Source: Clostridiales bacterium (GTDB lineage Bacteria > Bacillota > Clostridia > Oscillospirales > Oscillospiraceae). Taken from it: a stretch of DNA of 64,000 nt. The stretch lies in contig DUOX01000016.1 of assembly GCA_012838665.1 (NCBI GenBank), positions 1 to 64,000 on the forward strand, in the 5' to 3' direction. How positions within the stretch are numbered: position 1 is the first letter of the stretch; each line of letters starts with the position of its first letter. Below are positions 36,166 through 44,599 of the stretch, one piece after another. Under the pieces are notes generated by a model. That model was given only the letters and a program-made list of their open reading frames with translations. It made no database searches and was not told the DNA's origin. A program made the translations under genes and the position numbers.

Positions 36166-36780
36166 TTAACCCCGGGCTTGGGCAACGGCAATAATGGCCC
36201 TTACCGCTCCCTCAATCCCGGAAACGCCGGTGTTGATGGCAATATCGTAGGCGTGTATATCCCACCACCGCTCCCCGGTGTAATACTTGTGGTAATTGGC
36301 GCGCCCCCTGTCCACCTTTACCAGCTTATCCGCCAGGCCCTTTCGTTCCATTCCGTAGACCTCTACGGCTCTGTTGAGCCTGTCTTCCAGGCTGCCATGC
36401 AGGAAAATGTTAATGCATGCAGGATCATCCCGTAGTATATAGCCTGCGCAGCGCCCCAATATGACACAACTGCCTTTCTCTGCAATCTCCCGGATAACCG
36501 CTGCCTGTGCTAAAAAGGCCCTGTCGCTGATGGGCATGTCATAGTGCAGAAAATAGCCATTGGTTGTAGGAGCGTGGGTCGCAAGGCCAAAAAGAAAGCT
36601 GGAACTGGCGCTTTCCTCCGCCTTTTCGATAAATTCGGGGGAAAGTCCGCTCTTTTCGGCGGCCAGCTCTATCAGCTCCCTGTCGTAAAATGGAATACCC
36701 AGCTCCTTTGCCAGCATCTGCCCAACAAGCCTGCCTCCGCTGGCAAATTCACGGCTAATTGTGAAGATTGTTTTTTTCAC
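36166..36780 (-). CDS. Cytidylate kinase-like family protein
   Basis: 204 residues. Opening MKKTIFTISREFASGGRLVGQMLAKELGIPFYDRELIELAAEKSGL is diagnostic of the cytidylate kinase-like (AAA_26) family, with the P-loop replaced by SREFASGGRLVG. Middle CVILGRCAGYIL and INIFLHGSLEDRLNRAVEVYGM, and the RGRANYHKYYTGERWWD block, fit. These clostridial proteins are related to CMP kinase but lack its full lid and substrate set; true substrate is unknown. It is a single-gene unit. Confidence 0.85.
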   Translation of the reverse strand: MKKTIFTISREFASGGRLVGQMLAKELGIPFYDRELIELAAEKSGLSPEFIEKAEESASSSFLFGLATHAPTTNGYFLHYDMPISDRAFLAQAAVIREIAEKGSCVILGRCAGYILRDDPACINIFLHGSLEDRLNRAVEVYGMERKGLADKLVKVDRGRANYHKYYTGERWWDIHAYDIAINTGVSGIEGAVRAIIAVAQARG

Positions 36781-37006
36781 TTTGCCCTCCCATCCTTTAC
36801 CGGAGTTTATGCCATAAACATAAAGTTTAAATAATTTATAGCTTATACGTCAAAAATGTGCTATAATCATATTGTTTGTTTGCTTTGTGTTATTATAACA
36901 TATGCTTCCAGTTGGGTAAAGCTGAAAAAACATTGATTAAAGTATGAATTCGCCCGATTTTTATATATAAAATAATTTTTTCCAAAGTTACTATTTCTCC
37001 ATGAAA
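36781..37006. other. AT-rich divergent intergenic region upstream of nfnA
   Basis: No coding frame. A minus-strand TTGACG (36853-36848) and TAAACT (36829-36824) with 18-base spacing could drive the cytidylate-kinase-like gene. Confidence 0.4.
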
Positions 37007-37025
37007 TGTCGAACACTGATATAAT
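37007..37025 (+). promoter_or_regulatory. Spo0A box and -10 element upstream of nfnA
   Basis: A perfect 0A box TGTCGAA at 37007-37013 lies 6 bases before TATAAT (37020-37025), inside the would-be promoter spacer. The -35 is weak. A bound Spo0A here would more likely repress than activate. The box could be a chance match. Confidence 0.45.
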
Positions 37026-37071
37026 AAGAAATATATTACTAAGCTCATAATATCAATATAGGGGGATGAAA

Positions 37072-37923
37072 ATGTATAAGATTGTCAAAAAGAGAGCACT
37101 GAACGAGGCTGCCAACACTATTGAAATGGTGATTGAAGCCCCGTTAGTCGTGCGGAACGCCAGGCCGGGACAGTTTATTATCCTGCGTCTGGACGAGTAT
37201 GGGGAGAGAATTCCCCTCACCATTGCCGGCTACGACCGGGAAAAAGGCACGGTAACGATTATGTTCCAGCCCGTCGGCCAGACTACCCAAATGCTTAACC
37301 TCATGGAGGAAGGCGACTATATAGCCGACTTTGTAGGCCCTCTGGGCAAGCCCACCAATATGGAGGGGCTCAAAAAAGTTGCCGTAGTGGGCGGGGGCGT
37401 CGGCTGCGCCATCGCCTATCCTGTGGCAAAGGGAATGCACGAGGCCGGCATCCAGGTGGATATGATTGCCGGTTTCCGCAACAAAGATTTCGTCATCCTC
37501 GAGGATGAAATGCGGGCAGGATGCACCAACCTGTACATCACCACGGACGACGGCAGCTACAGCGAAAAGGGTTTTACCACCGATAAGCTGAAGGAGCTTA
37601 TCGAGTCCGGCAGAGAATATGATGAGGTTGTGGCTATAGGGCCCGCAGTTATGATGAAGTTCGTCTGTGCAATCACCAAGCCTTACGGCATCAAAACAAT
37701 AGTCTCGCTGAACCCCATCATGGTAGACGGCACGGGCATGTGCGGCTGCTGCCGGGTAACCGTCGGGGGAAAAACAAGGTTCGCCTGTGTGGAAGGACCT
37801 GAATTTGATGGCCACGAAGTGGACTGGGACGAGCTAATTAAGAGAAACAGTTTTTACATTGAAGAGGAGACAGAGGCCAAGAAACACGTCTGTCGCCTGA
37901 CAGGAGGTATTCGCCGTGGCTAA
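37072..37923 (+). CDS. nfnA: NADH-dependent ferredoxin:NADP oxidoreductase small subunit (NfnA-type) / sulfide dehydrogenase subunit
   Basis: 283 residues. An FAD-binding ferredoxin-reductase-like domain (PGQFIILRL...RIPLTIAGYD), then a NAD-binding domain (VAVVGGGVGCAIAYPVA), then a [2Fe-2S] cysteine set in GTGMCGCCRVTVGGKTRFACVEGPEFDGH, as in dihydroorotate dehydrogenase electron-transfer subunits and NfnA. With the next gene it forms NfnAB, which couples NADH and reduced ferredoxin to NADPH formation by electron bifurcation. ATG 37072 is preferred because ATG 37066 abuts the GGGGG ribosome-binding site. Confidence 0.88.
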   Translation: MYKIVKKRALNEAANTIEMVIEAPLVVRNARPGQFIILRLDEYGERIPLTIAGYDREKGTVTIMFQPVGQTTQMLNLMEEGDYIADFVGPLGKPTNMEGLKKVAVVGGGVGCAIAYPVAKGMHEAGIQVDMIAGFRNKDFVILEDEMRAGCTNLYITTDDGSYSEKGFTTDKLKELIESGREYDEVVAIGPAVMMKFVCAITKPYGIKTIVSLNPIMVDGTGMCGCCRVTVGGKTRFACVEGPEFDGHEVDWDELIKRNSFYIEEETEAKKHVCRLTGGIRRG

Positions 37924-39322
37924 TATGAATCCTAAGAAGAATCCCATGCCGGAACAGGAGCCACTGGTTCGCAATAAAAATTTCCAGGAAGTGGCTTTGG
38001 GTTACAGTGCCGAAGCCGCCATTGACGAGGCTAAACGCTGCCTCCAGTGTAAACATAAACCCTGTGTATCCGGCTGCCCTGTAAACGTCCGTATACCTGA
38101 ATTCATCGCAAAAGTTGCCGAGGGCGAATTTGAGGAGGCCTATCGCATCATTACCTCCACCAACTCCCTGCCCGCCATCTGCGGCCGGGTCTGCCCCCAG
38201 GAAACCCAATGCGAGGCCAAATGTGTCCGCGGTATTAAGGGCGAGCCCGTGGGAATAGGACGCCTGGAGCGTTTTGTGGCCGACTACCACAACCTTTGTG
38301 ACCATAATCAGCACAAGGAACTTGCCAAGCCCCCCGAGTCCAACGGCCATAAGGTGGCTATTATAGGCTCCGGCCCTGCGGGACTTACCTGCGCCGGCGA
38401 CCTGGCCCGTCAGGGATATGAGGTCACCATCTTCGAGGCTTTCCACAAGCCCGGCGGAGTGTTGGTTTATGGCATCCCCGAATTCCGTCTCCCCAAGTCC
38501 GTGGTTGCCCGCGAAATTAAGCGTCTTGAGTACTTTGGCGTCAAAATTGTCACCAACGCGGTCATCGGCCGCTCCCTGTCCATAGACGAGTTGTTTGAGG
38601 AAGGCTATGAGGCCGTATTCATCGGCTCCGGCGCCGGGCTACCCCAGTTTCTTAACATTCCCGGAGAGAATCTGCTGGGCGTATACTCCGCCAATGAGTA
38701 CCTGACGCGTATCAACCTTATGAAGGCATATCTGCCCGAGTATGATACGCCTATAAAGTCCTGCAGGAAAGTAGCGGTAGTCGGCGGCGGAAACGTTGCC
38801 ATGGACGCTGCGCGCTGCGCCAAGCGCATGGGCGCCGAGGAAGTTTACATCGTCTACCGCCGCAGCATGAACGAGCTGCCCGCCAGGGCCGAGGAAGTTC
38901 ATCACGCCATGGAGGAGGAAATCATCTTCAAGCTCCTCAGCAATCCTGTGGCCATCCTGGGCAACGACGAGGGCAAGGTTGTTGGCCTGGAGTGCGTACA
39001 GATGGAGCTGGGCGAGTGCGACGAAAGCGGACGCTGTCGCCCCATCGAGATAAAGGGCAGCAACTTTGTAATAGATGTGGACACCGTCATCATAGCTATA
39101 GGAACCAGTCCCAATCCTCTGATATCCTCAACCACTGAGGGCCTTGAAGCCACTAAATGGGGCTGCATTGTGGCCGACGATAAAATGGCAACCAGCCGCG
39201 AGGGCGTGTTTGCAGGCGGAGACGCCGTGACGGGCGCCGCCACTGTAATCCTCGCCGCAGGTGCCGGGAAAACCGCCGCCAGCTCCATAGTAGAATACAT
39301 CGAAAGCAAAAACAAGGAATAG
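37916..39322 (+). CDS. nfnB: NfnB-type NADPH-binding subunit / glutamate synthase small-subunit-like
   Basis: 468 residues. Two [4Fe-4S] motifs near the N-terminus (Cys42, 45, 50, 54 and Cys89, 93, 99, 103), then FAD (IIGSGPAGLTCAGDLARQGYEVTIFEA) and NADPH (VAVVGGGNVAMDAARCAKRMGAEEVYIVYRR) domains. The same fold serves as GltD; no GltB large subunit is present and the gene overlaps nfnA by 8 bases, which favours NfnB. GTG at 37916 is 8 bases after AGGAGG. Confidence 0.9.
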   Translation: MANMNPKKNPMPEQEPLVRNKNFQEVALGYSAEAAIDEAKRCLQCKHKPCVSGCPVNVRIPEFIAKVAEGEFEEAYRIITSTNSLPAICGRVCPQETQCEAKCVRGIKGEPVGIGRLERFVADYHNLCDHNQHKELAKPPESNGHKVAIIGSGPAGLTCAGDLARQGYEVTIFEAFHKPGGVLVYGIPEFRLPKSVVAREIKRLEYFGVKIVTNAVIGRSLSIDELFEEGYEAVFIGSGAGLPQFLNIPGENLLGVYSANEYLTRINLMKAYLPEYDTPIKSCRKVAVVGGGNVAMDAARCAKRMGAEEVYIVYRRSMNELPARAEEVHHAMEEEIIFKLLSNPVAILGNDEGKVVGLECVQMELGECDESGRCRPIEIKGSNFVIDVDTVIIAIGTSPNPLISSTTEGLEATKWGCIVADDKMATSREGVFAGGDAVTGAATVILAAGAGKTAASSIVEYIESKNKE

Positions 39323-39347
39323 CTTTTCTTGCGGCTGTGAAATGCAA

Positions 39348-39376
39348 AAGTCCCTCCGCCAACAGGCGGGGGACTT
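39348..39376 (+). terminator. Terminator after nfnB
   Basis: A 12-bp stem with one mismatch (AAGTCCCtCCGCC/GGCGGgGGACTT) and a 4-base loop; the following tract is only partly T-rich. Confidence 0.6.
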
Positions 39377-39484
39377 ATAACGGCCTTTTTAGGGACGGCA
39401 TGGCTTTGGTCATACCGTCCCTGTCTCATTCCAGACCATGCGAAATGACTGCTTTTTATCATTACTGTCTATAATTTCATCATA

Positions 39485-40687
39485 TCAATAAATATGGCTC
39501 CGCTCCATTCCCGTCGCCAGATTCAGCAGCCGCTCTCTTTCATTTTCTTCGGGGAATCTTATCACATAATCCAACAGTAGCCGGAGAGTTTCACCCAGCT
39601 CTATCCCTGAAAACCCCAGTGCGAGAAGGTCGTCTCCGGTAACTGCCAATTGCTTCAGGGAAAAGCATTCGCCGCTATTCAAAACCTCCCTGAGAACATT
39701 CAGGCTCCCGCTTGAATAGAGGACATCCGCCGCAGCGGCGGTGCACATGGCAATTTCCACTCCCTTATCGGCAAGCAGCCGCTTCCAGCCCAGGCTGTCG
39801 GCAGGGGGATTATTAAGAGCCAGCGACGCGCCCTCCCCGCAGTTTCGTATTTCACTGCCGCTGAGTCTCAGCTGCCGGAGAAAGGCCTCGGATGAGGAAA
39901 TCAGCCCGCCTCTTTCCAGTATTGCACAAAAGGCTGCCCAGCGCTGCTCATTATTCTTTGGCAGCCTACCAAACCCCTTAAGTTCCGGTACGGCGCCGCC
40001 GGACCCGGCAAGATAACTGTCCATCAGGCCGGCCTCTATGACCTGACCCAGTATATGCGGGTTTGGGGACAGCAGTGTTTTCTCCAGCTCCTCCCTAATC
40101 CTCTCCGCCGCCAGAAATGCGGCCAGATGAGACATTTCAAATATGGCGGAATAGGTGGCTTCATGGACAGCAAAACCAAGGCAGGCCGAAAACCTCAGCG
40201 CCCTGAACATTCGCAGGGCGTCCTCCTGAAAGCGCTCCCTGGGGTTGCCCACGCAGCGTATTATCCTGTCTGCAATATCTTTGCGGCCGTCAAAAGGGTC
40301 TATCACTTCCCCCGACAGGGACAGGGCTATGGCATTAACGGTAAAATCCCTTCGCCTCAAATCCTCATTAATGTCCGATATGAAACTGACGGTATCCGGC
40401 CGGCGGTGGTCGGCGTATTCCCCGTCGGTACGGAAAGTGGTGACCTCCACATGGCCCTCCCCAAGGCTCACGGTGACGGTCCCGTGCTTCAGCCCGGTAG
40501 GCCGGGCTTTGGGAAACAGGGCCATCACCTCATGGGGCAGGGCGTCGGTGCATACATCCCAGTCATGGGGCCTTTTGCCCATAATCATATCCCGGACGCA
40601 GCCCCCAACAAGATAGGCCCCGAATCCGGCGGACTCCAATCCCTTCATTACTTTTGTTACATATTTAGGTAGCGCGATAACAGCCAT
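39485..40687 (-). CDS. cca: CCA-adding tRNA nucleotidyltransferase
   Basis: 400 residues. The nucleotidyltransferase head shows GAYLVGGCVRDMIMGKRPHDWDVCTDALP with the metal aspartates in DWDVCTD. The RRRDFTVNAIAL motif and the EDALRMFRALRFSA neck motif are intact. It adds or repairs the 3' CCA of tRNAs. ATG at 40687 has GGAGGGAT upstream. It is divergent from murC. Confidence 0.95.
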   Translation of the reverse strand: MAVIALPKYVTKVMKGLESAGFGAYLVGGCVRDMIMGKRPHDWDVCTDALPHEVMALFPKARPTGLKHGTVTVSLGEGHVEVTTFRTDGEYADHRRPDTVSFISDINEDLRRRDFTVNAIALSLSGEVIDPFDGRKDIADRIIRCVGNPRERFQEDALRMFRALRFSACLGFAVHEATYSAIFEMSHLAAFLAAERIREELEKTLLSPNPHILGQVIEAGLMDSYLAGSGGAVPELKGFGRLPKNNEQRWAAFCAILERGGLISSSEAFLRQLRLSGSEIRNCGEGASLALNNPPADSLGWKRLLADKGVEIAMCTAAAADVLYSSGSLNVLREVLNSGECFSLKQLAVTGDDLLALGFSGIELGETLRLLLDYVIRFPEENERERLLNLATGMERSHIY

Positions 40688-40779
40688 ATGACAGTTATCC
40701 CTCCAGGCTCAGTATTGCCGCATATCTGCGGTAGCGCTAAATTAAACACGCGCCAAGCTGACCTCATGCATATAAGTGC

Positions 40780-40808
40780 TTGTTTTATTGGTATAATGGT
40801 ATTATAAT
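40780..40808 (+). promoter_or_regulatory. Sigma-A promoter of murC
   Basis: TTGTTT (40780-40785), 17 bases, TATAAT (40803-40808). A second TATAAT at 40792-40797 suggests overlapping starts. Confidence 0.65.
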
Positions 40809-40867
40809 GTAAATTTGTAAAAATAACAATTGACATTGTCATGTTTTTCATAATTAAGGAGAATAGT

Positions 40868-42244
40868 ATGACATCTATTAGAAACTACCTTACGCCCGTG
40901 AAAAAAGGGCACCTTATAGGCATAGGCGGCGTTTCCATGGCACCTCTGGCAGAGGTACTTGCGGGTATGGGTCTTGATATAAGCGGCTCGGATATGGTTA
41001 ACAGCGAAAAGATAGAGTATCTCAGGTCTTTGGGCATTCGGGTATCCATCGGCCACTCGGCAGAAAATCTTTATCCGGATACGGATTTTGTGGTTCGGAC
41101 TGCCGCTGTCCGCGACGATAACCCGGAGATTGTTGCGGCCAATGAAATGGGCATTCCCGTTTTTGAGCGGACGCAGGCCTGGGGAACTATAATGCAGGAT
41201 TATAAAAACGCCCTTTGCATTGCCGGCACCCATGGCAAAACTACTACAACCTCCATGTGCACACATATACTCATGGCGGCGGAGAAGGACCCCACCGTCA
41301 TGATAGGCGGCACCCTGCCCCTGCTGCACGCCGGGCACAGGGTCGGCAGCGGTGACACCATCGTCATGGAATCATGCGAGTATTATAACTCATTCCACTG
41401 CTTCTTCCCCACCGTAGCTGTTATACTTAATATTGATGCCGACCACCTGGATTTCTTTGAGGATTTGGAGGACATAAAGGCTTCATTCCGCAAGTTTGCC
41501 TCCCTCGTGCCGGAGGATGGGCATATCGTTGCCAATGCTGACGATAAAAACACAATGGACGCCTTGGTTCCCCTGGAAAGGAAGCTTGTGACCTTCGGGC
41601 TGAGCCCTTCCGCGGATGTGTATGCTGAAGACATTGTTACTAGGGGCGCCCAAACGGACTTTACCATTATGTATAAGGGAAAGAAGTACTGCCGCGTAAA
41701 TCTGCGGGTTCCGGGTCTGCATAATGTGAAAAACGCCCTGGCTGCCGCTACCGCCGCCATATGCATGAACATAAAACCCGTGGCGGTAAGGTGCGGCCTG
41801 TCCGCCTTTACGGGGGTTAAACGCCGCTTTGAGTTTAAGGGCAAGTACAACGGAGCCGATGTGTATGACGACTATGCCCACCATCCCAACGAAATAAGGG
41901 CGCTGCTGGACGCCGTGGAACCCCTGGGCTATAAGCGTATTATAATGGTGTTTCAGCCTCACACTTATACACGCACAAATGTACTTTTCGATGATTTTGT
42001 GGAACAGCTCCGTCGGCCTGATCTGACCTTTTTGGCTGAAATCTATGCCGCAAGAGAAACTAACACAATTGGAATCTCATCTTCGGATCTGGCCCACGTA
42101 ATACCCAACTCCCTCTTTTTTGACAACCTGGAAGAACTTGAAAAGAGCCTGCGCTGGACTGCCGCACCCGGCGATATTATCCTAACCGTGGGCGCGGGAA
42201 ACATATATAAAATCGGCGAAAGACTGGTTGCCGGCCAGAAATAG
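40868..42244 (+). CDS. murC: UDP-N-acetylmuramate--L-alanine ligase
   Basis: 458 residues. N-terminal UDP-binding domain (HLIGIGGVSMAPLAEVLAGMGLDISGSD), ATP loop AGTHGKTTTTSM near 118-129, central NIDADHLDFFEDLEDIKASF, and VYDDYAHHPNEIRALLDAV of the C-terminal domain. It adds the first L-Ala to UDP-MurNAc in the cytoplasm. ATG at 40868 is preferred over an upstream ATG because of AAGGAG. It is not in a dcw cluster; the IS element begins 6 bases after its stop. Confidence 0.95.
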   Translation: MTSIRNYLTPVKKGHLIGIGGVSMAPLAEVLAGMGLDISGSDMVNSEKIEYLRSLGIRVSIGHSAENLYPDTDFVVRTAAVRDDNPEIVAANEMGIPVFERTQAWGTIMQDYKNALCIAGTHGKTTTTSMCTHILMAAEKDPTVMIGGTLPLLHAGHRVGSGDTIVMESCEYYNSFHCFFPTVAVILNIDADHLDFFEDLEDIKASFRKFASLVPEDGHIVANADDKNTMDALVPLERKLVTFGLSPSADVYAEDIVTRGAQTDFTIMYKGKKYCRVNLRVPGLHNVKNALAAATAAICMNIKPVAVRCGLSAFTGVKRRFEFKGKYNGADVYDDYAHHPNEIRALLDAVEPLGYKRIIMVFQPHTYTRTNVLFDDFVEQLRRPDLTFLAEIYAARETNTIGISSSDLAHVIPNSLFFDNLEELEKSLRWTAAPGDIILTVGAGNIYKIGERLVAGQK

Positions 42245-42250
42245 TAATAA

Positions 42251-44102
42251 GGGGCTGTAACAAAGCAGTCCTAGAAAACCCAAAAGCCTCGTTCATCTGG
42301 AAAAAGATGGGCGAGGCTTTTGGGATAATAAATAAACAATGCTAAATATGAAAAAAAGCAAGAGATATTACCCCCTTGCCGCTGCCATTTTCCTCATGTT
42401 ATGTCCTATGGAATAAAGTCCCCATTCAATTTTCACTTTTTCCAATCCCCGGAGCAGAAATCTTCGCACGCCAAAATTGCCCTTAATGTCACCAAAGGCA
42501 CTTTCAACCTCAATTGGTCGTTTTGATCGCATTTCCAAGCCCTTTTTGCTATCAAGTTTGGCTTTTGCGATCCCTTTCAATTCGTTAAGCCGGCGGTTTA
42601 CATAGATCCTCCGGTCGGCGTCTGGCTTTTTCCCCTTAACACATTGATCGCGTAGCGGACAATCAGAACAGTCCTCACATTCATACACTCGAACTAGGCT
42701 CTCATACCCATTATCGCTTTTCTGTTTCTTCTCATACAAAAAACTCAAATATCGCCCATACCCGCATATGTACTCATCCCGTTCCTCGACATAATACCAA
42801 TTCTGAACCCTTGTCACGTCTTTTTTCCATTTCTTTGATTTCTCTTTGTGAAATGTATTGTATTTTACGAAATGCTCAACTTTTTCCGTTTCCAAAAACT
42901 CATAGTTTTCTTCACTGCCATACCCGGCGTCCGCAACTATATTTTTCGGCAGCTTGCCGTGCAATTCTTTCAAATGCTCCAAATGCGGTTTCATGCAACT
43001 TGTGTCGCCCGGCCTTTGATGTATGCTGAATCCTGTTACAAATTGGTTTTCCGTTCCCATTTGAACGTTGTATCCCGGCTTTAACTGACCGTTTTTCATG
43101 TGGTCTTCCTTCATCCGCATGAAAGTCGCATCAATGTCTGTCTTGCTGTAGCTTTTGCGTTCTTCAAGAATCTTTTCTTGCTGCTCGTATTTTTCCATGC
43201 GCGGAAGATAGTCTTTTTCAATTGTTTTTTTAGCTTTCTTCAAGGCTTTGTCTTTTGGGTTTGCAGTAAGTTTCTCATCAATTTTTGCCGCTGCTTCCCG
43301 GATGCTCTCGCTGTTGATCGGCTTACCATTTCCCATTTCCGGTAAATCCGCGTTGCCGTATTCCTCGGTTTCCTCTTGCTCAATGATATTGATGGCTGTC
43401 AGGTGTTCTATTACCTTTTTCCTTAGGTTTTCTTTGTACCTCGACGTGCTCTTGCCCCATACCCAACTGTATTTACCGGCGTTCGCTTCTATTTTCGTGC
43501 CATCTAAAAAGTAGTTTTCAAACTTGATATATTTCTCTCGAAGCAGCAAACCAACCACCTCTGTAAATATATCGTCTATGATCCCTTTCAACCGTTCGCT
43601 CCGGAAACGGTTGATGGTCATAAAGTCCAACTGTATGTTGCCGGTTAGCCACATAAAATTGATGTTTTCGCGGGTCGCTTTTGCTATTTTTCGGCTGGAA
43701 TAGATTTTATCCGCATATGCATACACGATCACTTTCAGCATCATCACCGGATTGTACGCGCTTGTCCCGCCCCCAGGATAACGCTCAAATAGTGGTTCGG
43801 TGTTCATAGACTCGATGGCACGGTCTACTACACGCACCATATGATTTTCCGGTATCAAGGTATCTATATCTATCGGGATTAAAGATAATTGATGCTGTTG
43901 ATATGGCTTGAATGATGCTCTTTTTTTCATGTTCAAATACCTCGCAAACCCGCATATATACTGCGTTTCTATTGACTATATTATACCGGATTTTTCCGCT
44001 TTTTACAAGGTTTTTTGCAGAAACAACCTCTTTTACAACATCAAAAACCGCTTTGATTCTTTCGACTCAAAACGGTTTTTGTGGGACTTTTGTTACAGCC
44101 CC
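42251..44102. mobile_element. IS1182-family insertion sequence, complete
   Basis: 1852 bases bounded by 14-bp perfect inverted repeats GGGGCTGTAACAAA (42251-42264) and its complement (44089-44102). It encodes one intact transposase. Both ends carry inward hairpins: 42282-42321 (perfect 10-bp AAAAGCCTCG stem) and about 44045-44080 (AAAACCG...CGGTTTT with an inner TTTGA/TCAAA), either of which could stop outside transcription. No target-site duplication is evident. It lies against repeat copy 1. Confidence 0.92.
42368..43936 (-). CDS. IS1182-family transposase
   Basis: 522 residues. The N-terminal DUF772-type region (HMVRVVDRAIESMNTEPLFERYPGGGTSAYNPVMMLKVIVYAYADKIYSSRKIAKATRENINFMWLTG) leads to DDE core blocks: FLDGTKIEANAGKYSWVWGKS, NIVADAGYGSEENYEFLE and a C-terminal E in RPIEVESAFGDIKGNFGVRRF. 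Cys-rich CEDCSDCPLRDQC follows IS1182 practice. It catalyses cut or copy movement of the element. The frame is intact, so the copy may be active. Confidence 0.94.
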   Translation of the reverse strand: MNMKKRASFKPYQQHQLSLIPIDIDTLIPENHMVRVVDRAIESMNTEPLFERYPGGGTSAYNPVMMLKVIVYAYADKIYSSRKIAKATRENINFMWLTGNIQLDFMTINRFRSERLKGIIDDIFTEVVGLLLREKYIKFENYFLDGTKIEANAGKYSWVWGKSTSRYKENLRKKVIEHLTAINIIEQEETEEYGNADLPEMGNGKPINSESIREAAAKIDEKLTANPKDKALKKAKKTIEKDYLPRMEKYEQQEKILEERKSYSKTDIDATFMRMKEDHMKNGQLKPGYNVQMGTENQFVTGFSIHQRPGDTSCMKPHLEHLKELHGKLPKNIVADAGYGSEENYEFLETEKVEHFVKYNTFHKEKSKKWKKDVTRVQNWYYVEERDEYICGYGRYLSFLYEKKQKSDNGYESLVRVYECEDCSDCPLRDQCVKGKKPDADRRIYVNRRLNELKGIAKAKLDSKKGLEMRSKRPIEVESAFGDIKGNFGVRRFLLRGLEKVKIEWGLYSIGHNMRKMAAARG

Positions 44103-44556
44103 TTTTCCCTGTGGGAAAGTACCCAAAAGACACTTAAGGGCTTCGGCCCTTAAGAATCCCCGAGGATAAAAGACCGCTTCGCTTTGCCTCCCGCCGGCGC
44201 AAGCTCCAGAAAATACGCCGCGCGACTTCGTCGTGCGGCTGTTCCGGCAAAATCCTTTACACCCATTTCTAAATCTCCCCTGTACCAGCGCTTAGCGAAA
44301 ACAGATGAACGCACTTTCAAAGTCTGCTTCCCGAATGACAGCACAGACCCCAAAACAAACGCAGCGGCCCAAATACCAGGGGGAGATTCGCAAGAGGGGG
44401 GCGGCTTTTTAAAAGCCCCCTCTTGTGCGGCCCTTTGGCTACTTTCTGGCCGAACAGAAAGTAGCCCCCGGAGGGAAACCTAGCTATAGATTAATGCCGG
44501 GAATGAACTTTAAAATCCCATCCCCTACCGTGGGCGGTATTTTTCTATTAACAAAA
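44103..44556 (+). repeat. Dispersed hairpin-rich repeat, copy 1
   Basis: About 450 bases, closely similar to copies at 48.3 and 60.0-60.5 kb in the same orientation. Strong hairpins: 44133-44154 (9-bp stem with TTCG loop), 44394-44422 (GAGGGGGC...GCCCCCTC) and 44437-44466 (12-bp perfect GGCTACTTTCTG/CAGAAAGTAGCC). The left end, which in copy 3 is another hairpin, is interrupted by the IS. Lies between convergent murC and murF. A short minus-strand frame exists but looks like a by-product. Confidence 0.88.
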
Positions 44557-44570
44557 AGTATAAAAAACCG

Positions 44571-44594
44571 TCACCGGGCAGTTTTGCCCGGTGA
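44571..44594 (-). terminator. Terminator of the ddl-murF operon
   Basis: A perfect 10-bp stem TCACCGGGCA/TGCCCGGTGA with 4-base loop; on the minus strand it is followed by CGGTTTTTTAT. Confidence 0.85.
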
Positions 44595-44599
44595 ACCTT

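Noticed and set aside
35883..36191. 102-residue minus-strand frame upstream of spoIIE
   Set aside because: It covers the predicted spoIIE promoter and a terminator, and the composition is not protein-like.
44150..44353. Minus-strand frame shared by repeat copies 1 and 3 (also 60102-60350)
   Set aside because: The two peptides share pieces such as GKQTLKVR because the repeat DNA is similar; it is absent in copy 2, lacks a ribosome-binding site and resembles no protein domain.
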